Below are positions 1 through 5,565 of a stretch of 5,731 nucleotides of DNA, piece by piece. Under the pieces are notes generated by a model that did no database searches, was not told the DNA's origin, and was given only the letters and a program-made list of their open reading frames with translations. Made by a program: the position numbers and the translations under genes. The DNA is from Segetibacter sp. (GTDB lineage: Bacteria > Bacteroidota > Bacteroidia > Chitinophagales > Chitinophagaceae): positions 1-5,731 of the forward strand of contig JASLBT010000301.1 of NCBI GenBank assembly GCA_030146445.1, read 5' to 3'. How positions within the stretch are numbered: the first letter of the stretch is position 1; each line of letters begins with the position of its first letter.

Positions 1-269
1 TCAATCGAGCCATAAGAGCCAAAACCTGCATTGTTTACCAAAATATCTATGCTTCCTACTTCTTTCAGAATTTGTTCTACACAAGCTGTAATGCTTTCAT
101 CTTTTGTAATGTCCAAGGCAATAGGTTTGATGCCGTAGGCTTTGAGGTCTTGCATTTTTTCCATCCTGCGTGCCGCACCATAAACATTGTAGCCGTTTTG
201 TGCCAAATAAATTGCGGTTGCTTTGCCAATTCCTGCAGAAGCTCCCGTTACTAAAACTGTTTTTTTCAT
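1..269 (-). CDS. Short-chain dehydrogenase/reductase (SDR), N-terminal part, cut by window edge
   Basis: The minus strand from the ATG at 269 reads 89 codons without a stop and leaves the window at the left edge, so the C-terminal part is not visible. The protein is a classical SDR NAD(P)-dependent oxidoreductase. A Rossmann strand leads into the glycine motif TGASAGIG at residues 8-15. Arginines at 34-35 follow the second strand, which in this family usually means NADPH preference. D53 in the ALDIT segment fits the adenine-binding Asp, and NNAG lies at 79-82. The catalytic Ser and YxxxK would lie outside the window, so the substrate cannot be assigned. There is no signal peptide, so the enzyme is expected in the cytosol. 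The start is fixed by the glycine motif beginning seven residues in. Hand counts over 1-120 give about 37% GC, well below the plus-strand genes. The gene is transcribed away from uvrB. Confidence 0.93.
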   Translation of the reverse strand, partial: MKKTVLVTGASAGIGKATAIYLAQNGYNVYGAARRMEKMQDLKAYGIKPIALDITKDESITACVEQILKEVGSIDILVNNAGFGSYGSI

Positions 270-270
270 T

Positions 271-287
271 TCTATAAAATTTATAGA
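271..287. repeat. Perfect 8+1+8 inverted repeat in the dehydrogenase leader
   Basis: TCTATAAA and TTTATAGA are exact reverse complements separated by a single A. The repeat ends two bases before the SDR start codon (269 on the minus strand). With a one-base centre it suits a dimeric repressor operator better than an RNA hairpin, because a stem that tight cannot close fully. Its AT-richness makes chance occurrence plausible, so the regulatory role is inference only. Confidence 0.4.
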
Positions 288-288
288 G

Positions 289-296
289 CAAAGGTG
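289..296 (-). promoter_or_regulatory. Possible Bacteroidota -7 box for the dehydrogenase
   Basis: Read on the minus strand this is CACCTTTG, one base off the Bacteroidota consensus TAnnTTTG, and it is followed by C as is common. It ends 19 bases before the SDR ATG, so transcription would begin inside the palindrome at 271-287. No TTG is present at the expected -33 spacing, which keeps the call weak. Confidence 0.25.
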
Positions 297-455
297 GTTT
301 AGGCTTGCAATGCGTAGTTTGTTGAAAAGTCCAAGTTTTAGTGCTGAAAAGGTCAAACGTCGGATACTTGTTCTGAGAAGTAGGGTTTATTCTACTTGCC
401 GCTAACGCTTCGTGAAAGAAGGTGTTTACCAACCTGGCTTTGAAATCAGTTGGGA

Positions 456-492
456 ACCGCAGAGAGGGAGAGAAGCAGAGATTTGCGCAGAG
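456..492. repeat. CGCAGAG-type intergenic repeat, copy 1
   Basis: A purine-rich stretch of about 37 bases begins ACCGCAGAGAG and ends GCGCAGAGG. It aligns with the copy at 596-631 over its full length, with about ten substitutions and one gap. Repeats rich in CGCAGAG words are, from general knowledge, common between genes in Bacteroidota; I cannot confirm family membership without a search. Confidence 0.65.
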
Positions 493-510
493 GAGTTTTG
501 GTTTTGGATG

Positions 511-744
511 GGCGGATGGCGGATTGGGGTTTGAAACTAAGGTATTTGGTAGTGAGGTATTGGGTGAGCCGATTGCGGATTGGCCTATGAGAGACACTGC
601 AGAGAACGGGAGAAGCGGAGGAAACGCAGAGCAAAAAAGTATTGCAGATTGCTGTTAGGTATTTGGTTTCGGGTATTGCGATATTGAGGTGTGGGGAGGG
701 ACGATTAGTGAATGGCAGATGGGGGGTTAGGTACCGAGGTATTA
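511..744. repeat. Degenerate G-rich repeat tract with a loose 7-base period
   Basis: Adjacent seven-base words repeat exactly or nearly so at several places. GGCGGAT occurs twice at 511-524. GATTGCG and GATTGGC lie at 571-584, and ATTGCAG and ATTGCTG at 641-654. GGTATTT with GGTAGTG at 541-554 is followed one base later by GGTATTG at 556-562. After 655 the same register carries TTAGGTA (655), TCGGGTA (669) and ATTGAGG (683). The register slips by a base or two between blocks, as expected for an old, mutated tandem array. Bases 596-631 inside this span belong to the CGCAGAG repeat. The tract has no apparent coding function. Confidence 0.5.
596..631. repeat. CGCAGAG-type intergenic repeat, copy 2
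   Basis: It begins ACTGCAGAGA and ends ACGCAGAGC, matching copy 1 at 456-492 in the same orientation, 140 bases downstream. Each copy is followed by GATTG-type and then GGTATTTGG-type words, so the unit repeated may be a larger module of which this is the best conserved part. Confidence 0.65.
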
Positions 745-1038
745 CGCGCTGGAATTCCTGAATGAGTACGTACATCATTGCAGAAGTTCATTTTGCATTT
801 GATTCCTGCATTCAAATTTGCAATACAAAAAGCAGAATAGCATTGTTGCCGTAAAAGTGAGTGACACAACGATGTCTAATGCATATCCTCCAGTTGGTCC
901 CGTAAGAATTCGTATTGGAAATAATTGCACGTGTTTTCTTTTGTGGGGAACTCTTTTGAATTTAGAATTTCTACCATAACTACCCGAATCAGGCCACTTC
1001 TGCAAAGCCACAAACCGCTACATTCATTAATTTGCAGG

Positions 1039-3072
1039 ATGTCGATGTTTAATATTCATTCGCCTTATCAGCCCGCCGGGGACCAGCCCTCGGCTATTCA
1101 GCAGTTGACTGACGGGCTGAACCAGGGTGAAAGGTACCAGACACTACTTGGTGTTACCGGAAGCGGTAAGACTTTTACCATGGCAAACGTAATACAAAAC
1201 GTACAACGGCCAACGCTGGTGCTTACACACAATAAAACGCTTGTTGCCCAATTATACGGTGAGTTCAAGCAGTTTTTCCCGGATAACGCGGTGGGCTACT
1301 TTGTGAGCTACTACGATTATTATCAACCGGAAGCTTATATGCCGGTCAGTGATACCTACATTGAAAAAGACCAGAGTATCAATGAAGAGCTGGACAAACT
1401 CCGTTTACAGGCAACCTCGCAACTGCTTACGGGTCGAAGGGACATTATTGTAGTTGCAAGCGTAAGTTGCATTTATGGTATCGGCAACCCAAAGGAATTT
1501 GCTAACGGTATCGTTCGTATTAAAAAGGGTGAAATGATCTCCCGGCAGGGGTTTTTACACTCACTGGTGAACAGCCTTTACAACCGCAGCCAGACGGAAT
1601 TTTCACGTGGTACCTTCCGGGTGAAGGGAGATACCGTTGACATCAACCTGCCTTATGTTGACTTTGGCTACCGGATCACGTTCTTTGGAGACGAGATCGA
1701 GACGATAGAGACGCTTGATCTGCAAAGCAGTAAACGGATCAGCACAGTTGACGATGCGGCGATTTTTCCTGCTAACCTGTACCTGGCGCCGAAAGACATG
1801 ATGCAGCAGGTCTTATACGAGATACAGGATGAAATGCAGGCACAGGTAGAATATTTTAAGTCGACCAACAAATACATCGAGGCGCAGCGCCTGAGTGAGC
1901 GGGTGAACTACGACATTGAAATGATCCGCGAACTTGGCTTCTGCAATGGAATAGAAAACTACTCACGGTTCTTCGACCGGCGTGAACCTGGCACCCGGCC
2001 ATTCTGCTTACTCGATTATTTTCCTAAAGATTTTCTCTGCATTGTTGATGAAAGCCACCAAACCATACCACAGGTAGCGGGAATGTATGGAGGAGACCGT
2101 AGCCGCAAGCTCACCCTCGTTGAATTTGGGTTCAGGTTACCCAGTGCGCTGGATAACCGGCCGCTAAACTTCAATGAATTTGAGTCGTTACTCGACCAAA
2201 CCGTTTTTGTTAGCGCGACTCCGGGCGACTACGAACTGGAGAAAACCGGCGGTGTGGTAGTAGAACAGATTGCCAGGCCAACCGGTCTGCTGGACCCGCC
2301 GATAGAGGTAAGACCAAGTGTAAACCAGATCGACGACCTGCTTGATGAGATCGACAAACGCGTGACGAAGGGTGACCGGGTATTGGTGACAACCCTGACC
2401 AAACGGATGGCCGAGGAAATGGATAAATACCTGGCGCGCATTAACATCAAAAGCAAATACATTCACAGCGAGGTGCAAACCCTTGACCGTATTGAAATTC
2501 TAAGGCAGCTGCGCCTGGGTGAAATAGACGTGCTGGTAGGGGTAAACCTGTTGCGCGAAGGTCTTGACCTGCCTGAAGTGTCGTTGGTGGCAATACTTGA
2601 CGCTGACAAGGAAGGATTTCTTCGCAATGAACGCTCACTTACCCAAACTGCCGGTCGTGCGGCCCGGAACGTAGACGGGCTCGTGATCTTTTACGCCGAT
2701 ACGATCACCGAAAGCATGCAACGGACAATCGATGAAACCAACCGCCGGCGGGAAAAGCAGATCGCCTATAACCTGGAGCATGGCATCACCCCACAAACCA
2801 TCAGGAAAACGGTAGAACAAATCATGAAGCAGACATCTGTACTGGATATCAAAGGCAGTGACGATAATGCAACGTATTCGCTGATCGACGACAAACCGCT
2901 TGTAGCTGCGGAAAAACAGCAGGAGTATAAAACGATCCCCCAGATGGAAAAAGCCATCAACCAGGTAAAAAAACAAATGGAAAAAGCAGCAAGGGACCTC
3001 GACTTTATGGAGGCGGCCAGGCTTAGGGATCAGATGTTTAAAATGCAGAAAGAACTTGAAGCGGTAAAATAG
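1039..3072 (+). CDS. uvrB: UvrB, excinuclease ABC subunit B
   Basis: UvrB is the damage-verifying helicase-like subunit of nucleotide excision repair. It is loaded by UvrA, clamps the lesion strand and recruits UvrC for incision. From the ATG at 1039 the protein has 677 residues, close to the 673 of E. coli UvrB. Walker A is GVTGSGKT at 38-45. The beta-hairpin that inserts between strands starts with YYDYYQPEAY at 91-100. The Walker B box is DESH at 337-340. Helicase motif VI, QTAGRAARN, is at 536-544 with both arginines present. A C-terminal UVR domain (about 635-670) for UvrC contact is intact. The frame is open back to 925, but those 38 extra residues resemble no UvrB N-terminus, while FNIHSPYQPAGDQP is the usual beginning. 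The ATG at 1045 is equally compatible. No Shine-Dalgarno is visible. It appears fully functional. Confidence 0.98.
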   Translation: MSMFNIHSPYQPAGDQPSAIQQLTDGLNQGERYQTLLGVTGSGKTFTMANVIQNVQRPTLVLTHNKTLVAQLYGEFKQFFPDNAVGYFVSYYDYYQPEAYMPVSDTYIEKDQSINEELDKLRLQATSQLLTGRRDIIVVASVSCIYGIGNPKEFANGIVRIKKGEMISRQGFLHSLVNSLYNRSQTEFSRGTFRVKGDTVDINLPYVDFGYRITFFGDEIETIETLDLQSSKRISTVDDAAIFPANLYLAPKDMMQQVLYEIQDEMQAQVEYFKSTNKYIEAQRLSERVNYDIEMIRELGFCNGIENYSRFFDRREPGTRPFCLLDYFPKDFLCIVDESHQTIPQVAGMYGGDRSRKLTLVEFGFRLPSALDNRPLNFNEFESLLDQTVFVSATPGDYELEKTGGVVVEQIARPTGLLDPPIEVRPSVNQIDDLLDEIDKRVTKGDRVLVTTLTKRMAEEMDKYLARINIKSKYIHSEVQTLDRIEILRQLRLGEIDVLVGVNLLREGLDLPEVSLVAILDADKEGFLRNERSLTQTAGRAARNVDGLVIFYADTITESMQRTIDETNRRREKQIAYNLEHGITPQTIRKTVEQIMKQTSVLDIKGSDDNATYSLIDDKPLVAAEKQQEYKTIPQMEKAINQVKKQMEKAARDLDFMEAARLRDQMFKMQKELEAVK

Positions 3073-3127
3073 TTGCAGGCATTCATAAGTAAATAGAAAC
3101 CTTAAAATTATACCCGTACCCTGCAAC
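3072..3127. repeat. 8-base inverted repeat spanning the uvrB 3' gap
   Basis: GTTGCAGG (3072-3079), starting on the last base of the uvrB stop codon, is exactly complementary to CCTGCAAC (3120-3127) across a 40-base spacer. No T-run follows, so it does not look like an intrinsic terminator. The right arm could instead pair with TTGCAG at 3147-3152, giving two mutually exclusive hairpins ahead of the next gene. Confidence 0.4.
3102..3117 (+). repeat. 16-base intergenic element, copy 1
   Basis: This TTAAAATTATACCCGT element recurs with a single mismatch at 3826-3841; the last 13 bases are identical. Copy 1 lies inside the inverted repeat at 3072-3127 and 54 bases before the start codon at 3172. 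Function unknown. Confidence 0.55.
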
Positions 3128-3142
3128 ATTGGTATTTCCACC

Positions 3143-3150
3143 TATCTTGC
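3143..3150 (+). promoter_or_regulatory. Possible -7 box for the DUF5606-like gene
   Basis: TATCTTGC resembles the Bacteroidota -7 element TAnnTTTG(C) but lacks one T. It ends 21 bases before the ATG at 3172, a normal leader length for this phylum. No TTG is found at the usual -33 distance, so the call rests on one imperfect half. Confidence 0.3.
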
Positions 3151-3171
3151 AGCCCTCAAAAATTTGACATT

Positions 3172-3759
3172 ATGGAGTATGGGAAAATCATTGCAATCAG
3201 CGGCATGGCGGGTTTATTTGAGCTGGTTGGAAGTAAAAAAGACGGTGCTATTGTTCGCTCATTAGAAGACAAAACAACCAAATTTGTCTCTTCGCGTATA
3301 CATAATTTTTCTCACCTCGAAAGCATAGAAGTTTATACTACTGGTGAAAATGTTAACCTCGTAGATGTACTCCAGGCCATTCAACAGTCTGGTGAAACTT
3401 TGCCATCGGAAAAAGACAATGCGGCCATTAAAGCTTTCTTCGAAAAAGTATATCCTGAATTGGATTTTGAAAGGGTATATGCAAGCGACATGAAGAAAAT
3501 GGTTAAATGGTATTCCATACTGACCAGCAACGATGTTGAATTTAAGTTGTCGCAGCAAACGGAAGAGGACCAGGATGAGGATTCAGAACCTGTAGAAGAG
3601 ACAGATCAGCCGCTTGAAGCTGTTGAAGCATCTACACAGGAAGGTGCAGAAAACCAGGAGTTAGGCGCGATCGAGATGGTTGAAGCTGAAGACTCTCCTG
3701 AAGAGGCCGGTGCCACAAACAAGAAAGCACCCAAAAAGAAGAAATCAGAAGAAGAATAA
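3172..3759 (+). CDS. DUF5606-like protein with acidic and lysine-rich tail
   Basis: The 195-residue protein has two recognisable parts and a tail. Residues 1-55, with the opening YGKIIAISGMAGLFELVG, match the pattern I know as DUF5606, a small beta-rich domain of Bacteroidota proteins. Residues 65-126, including AIKAFFEKVYPELDFERVYASDMKKMVKWY, fit the helical domain that usually follows it (DUF6852, named from memory). Residues 127-180 are dominated by Glu, Asp, Gln and Ser and are probably disordered. The end (184-191) carries a lysine cluster around APKKKK before SEEE. There is no signal peptide or membrane segment, so a cytosolic location is expected. No biochemical role is known to me. 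The start is supported by the domain beginning at residue 3. The gene follows uvrB by 99 bases and is closed by the terminator at 3779-3828. Confidence 0.85.
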   Translation: MEYGKIIAISGMAGLFELVGSKKDGAIVRSLEDKTTKFVSSRIHNFSHLESIEVYTTGENVNLVDVLQAIQQSGETLPSEKDNAAIKAFFEKVYPELDFERVYASDMKKMVKWYSILTSNDVEFKLSQQTEEDQDEDSEPVEETDQPLEAVEASTQEGAENQELGAIEMVEAEDSPEEAGATNKKAPKKKKSEEE

Positions 3760-3778
3760 GTCATTTCTATATTTCAGG

Positions 3779-3828
3779 TCCGGTAATCCGAGATCGAACC
3801 CCGGTTCGGCTTTGGTTCCCGGATTTTT
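3779..3828 (+). terminator. Intrinsic terminator after the DUF5606-like gene
   Basis: An inner stem pairs CCGAGATCGAACC (3788-3800) with GGTTCGGCTTTGG (3803-3815): nine Watson-Crick pairs, three G-U pairs and one A-C mismatch. An outer stem pairs TCCGG (3779-3783) with CCGGA (3819-3823), across a small internal loop. Five T follow directly at 3824-3828. On the minus strand no T-run follows the hairpin, so it works for plus-strand transcription. It begins 19 bases after the stop at 3759 and its T-run ends 14 bases before the peptidase ATG. Confidence 0.75.
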
Positions 3829-3841
3829 AAATTATACCCGT
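3826..3841 (+). repeat. 16-base intergenic element, copy 2
   Basis: TTTAAATTATACCCGT differs from the copy at 3102-3117 at one base. Here it begins within the terminator T-run and ends one base before the peptidase start codon. The different distances to the start codon (1 versus 54 bases) argue against a ribosome binding site. Confidence 0.55.
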
Positions 3842-3842
3842 T

Positions 3843-5561
3843 ATGATCCTAAACGCAGACATACAAAAACTTCCCCGCAACTTTATACCCCGGGAGTTCA
3901 AACTCACCGGCTGGGAAGTAGTTGAGCCTTATTTTAAAGAACTCGTGGATCGGCCACTTAACAACGCCGCAGACCTTGAACAATGGCTGAAGGACATGAG
4001 CGAATTGGAGGCAGTGGTAAGTGAGGACGCCTGCTGGCGGCAGATCAAAATGACATGCGACACCACTGACAAGTCCCTGGAAGAGTCGTTTAACTTTTTC
4101 TGCATGGAGATCCAGCCAAAGCTGCAACCCTATGCTGACCTGCTGAACCGCAAGCTGGTGTCGAATCCTTATACAAAAGAGCTGAGCCAGGATCTATATT
4201 TCACCTACCTGAGAAGCGTCAAAAAAAGCATCGAGCTGTACCGGGAAGAGAACATTCCGCTGCAAGCTGAGCTGAGCGTAATGCAACAGCAATTTGGCGT
4301 GATCTCCGCAAAGATGACCATCGAAGTCAATGGTGAAGAATATACCCTGCAGCAGGCGGCTAAATTCCTCGAGAGCCACGACCGCGGTTTGCGCGAAGAA
4401 GTTTATCGAAAGATCAATGAAAGAAGAGCACAGGATAAAGATGCCCTGAATGAACTGTATACACAGCTGATCGCTAAGCGCCACCAGGTCGCTCTCAATG
4501 CCGGATTCGCGAACTACCGCGACTACAAGTTTGCTGAAATGGGCCGGTTTGATTACACTAAAGAAGATTGCTTCAAATTTCATGAAGCCGTAAAACTTCA
4601 TGTGCTGCCCCTGGTAGAAAAGATCAACCTTAAGAAAAAAGAAAAGCTTGGCCTCGACGTTTTAAGGCCCTGGGATACTGAAGCGGAGCCGGAAGGCGTT
4701 GAGTCGTTGAACCCATTCAAAACCGGTGAGGAGCTGACCGAAAAAACGATCCGGTGTTTTGAACAACTCAACCCTTTTTTCGCTGACTGCCTGCGGAAGA
4801 TGAAAGCCATTGGGCATCTTGACCTCGAGAGCCGTAAGGGAAAGGCCCCCGGCGGTTACAACTGTCCGCTCGCAGAAAGCGGAGCGCCTTTCATTTTTAT
4901 GAATGCTGCCGGGCAAATGCACGACGTAACCACCATGGTTCACGAAGGCGGCCATGCCATTCATTCATTTCTTGCACATCCGCTGGAGCTTAGCGCCTTC
5001 AAAGAATACCCAATGGAGATCGCCGAAGTGGCGAGCATGGCCATGGAACTTTTCAGCATGGACTACTGGCAGGTTTTCTTTGATACGGCCGAAGATCTGC
5101 AACGTGCAAAAGAACACCAGCTGGAGCGTACGATAAGTATTTTTCCGTGGATTGCAACCATCGATAAATTTCAACACTGGGTATACGAAAACCCGGCGCA
5201 TTCGGTAGAAGAAAGAACCGCCAAGTGGACGGAAATTTTAGAGGAGTTCTCCACGCATACCGTTGACTTTAGCGGACTGGAAGAATACCGCAAAATAGGT
5301 TGGCAAAGACAGCTGCACCTGTTTGAGGTTCCATTTTACTATATCGAATATGGCATCGCGCAACTGGGTGCGATCGGCATGTGGATGCAGTTCAAACAAA
5401 ACAAAGAGCAGGCACTAAATAATTATATGCAGGCACTTAGCCTTGGTGGAACCAAAACGCTTCCTGCTTTGTATGAGGCAGCCGGACTGAAGTTTGATCT
5501 TTCTCCCGGTCATATTGAAACGCTGATGAAGTTCGTAAATAGTGAGATGGAGAAGCTGTAA
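3843..5561 (+). CDS. M3-family zinc oligoendopeptidase
   Basis: The 572-residue protein is an oligopeptidase of the M3 family (PepF/thimet-like), which cleaves short peptides inside a closed, mostly helical channel. The zinc site is complete. HEGGH at 367-371 gives two His ligands and the catalytic Glu368. E395 in IAEVAS, 24 residues after the second His, fits the third ligand. Upstream, KAPGGYNCP at 334-342 and the FIFMNAAG strand match the substrate-binding segment. Near the C-terminus PFYYIEYG (497-504) supplies the tyrosines expected to stabilise the transition state. The N-terminal half contains the helical lobe, including EAVVSEDACWRQIKMTCDTT. There is no signal peptide, so cytosolic peptide recycling is the likely role. 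Length and N-terminus fit the family, which supports the ATG at 3843 despite no Shine-Dalgarno and a terminator 14 bases upstream. The stop is followed four bases later by a tandem array. Confidence 0.94.
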   Translation: MILNADIQKLPRNFIPREFKLTGWEVVEPYFKELVDRPLNNAADLEQWLKDMSELEAVVSEDACWRQIKMTCDTTDKSLEESFNFFCMEIQPKLQPYADLLNRKLVSNPYTKELSQDLYFTYLRSVKKSIELYREENIPLQAELSVMQQQFGVISAKMTIEVNGEEYTLQQAAKFLESHDRGLREEVYRKINERRAQDKDALNELYTQLIAKRHQVALNAGFANYRDYKFAEMGRFDYTKEDCFKFHEAVKLHVLPLVEKINLKKKEKLGLDVLRPWDTEAEPEGVESLNPFKTGEELTEKTIRCFEQLNPFFADCLRKMKAIGHLDLESRKGKAPGGYNCPLAESGAPFIFMNAAGQMHDVTTMVHEGGHAIHSFLAHPLELSAFKEYPMEIAEVASMAMELFSMDYWQVFFDTAEDLQRAKEHQLERTISIFPWIATIDKFQHWVYENPAHSVEERTAKWTEILEEFSTHTVDFSGLEEYRKIGWQRQLHLFEVPFYYIEYGIAQLGAIGMWMQFKQNKEQALNNYMQALSLGGTKTLPALYEAAGLKFDLSPGHIETLMKFVNSEMEKL

Positions 5562-5565
5562 TTGA

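Larger units (their letters stand above)
270..1038. other. 769-base divergent spacer with repeats and no convincing gene
   Basis: The spacer separates the minus-strand dehydrogenase from plus-strand uvrB. Open frames in it are short, start without recognisable domains, and arise from the low stop-codon content of repetitive sequence. Four sub-regions can be told apart. 288-455 is of ordinary composition and holds a small hairpin, AAGTAG/CTACTT at 378-383 and 392-397. 456-745 is strongly G-rich and C-poor on the plus strand and repetitive; 661-720 has 24 G and 4 C. 746-825 carries several short palindromes: GGAATTCC at 751-758, GTACGTAC at 766-773 and CAAATTTG at 813-820. 826-1038 is AT-richer and leads into uvrB. 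Any uvrB promoter must lie near the right end, where TTAATTTG at 1027-1034 resembles a -7 box. Confidence 0.7.

Noticed and set aside
422..658. Open frames across the G-rich tract on both strands (422-658 plus, 446-778 minus, 97-597 minus)
   Set aside because: They lack domains, run through repeats, and the last overlaps the dehydrogenase in another frame. They are open because of skewed base composition.
693..726. G-quadruplex
   Set aside because: Only three runs of three or more G occur in this span (693-696, 698-700, 721-726). The two-G runs at 511-528 would give at most a weak structure.
925..1038. In-frame N-terminal extension of UvrB from the ATG at 925
   Set aside because: The 38 extra residues match no UvrB N-terminus, and the family's usual beginning falls at 1039-1045.
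2635..3141. 168-codon minus-strand frame over the uvrB 3' end
   Set aside because: It is a shadow of conserved uvrB coding sequence, including the UVR domain.
3779..3828. tRNA-like T-arm on the minus strand (GGGGTTCGATCTC)
   Set aside because: The bases flanking the TTCGATC loop do not form a T-stem, and there is no anticodon arm or acceptor pairing. The same bases form a plus-strand terminator.
3680..3925. Plus-strand frame bridging the DUF5606-like gene and the peptidase
   Set aside because: It reads out of frame through both genes and the terminator hairpin and has no recognisable domain.
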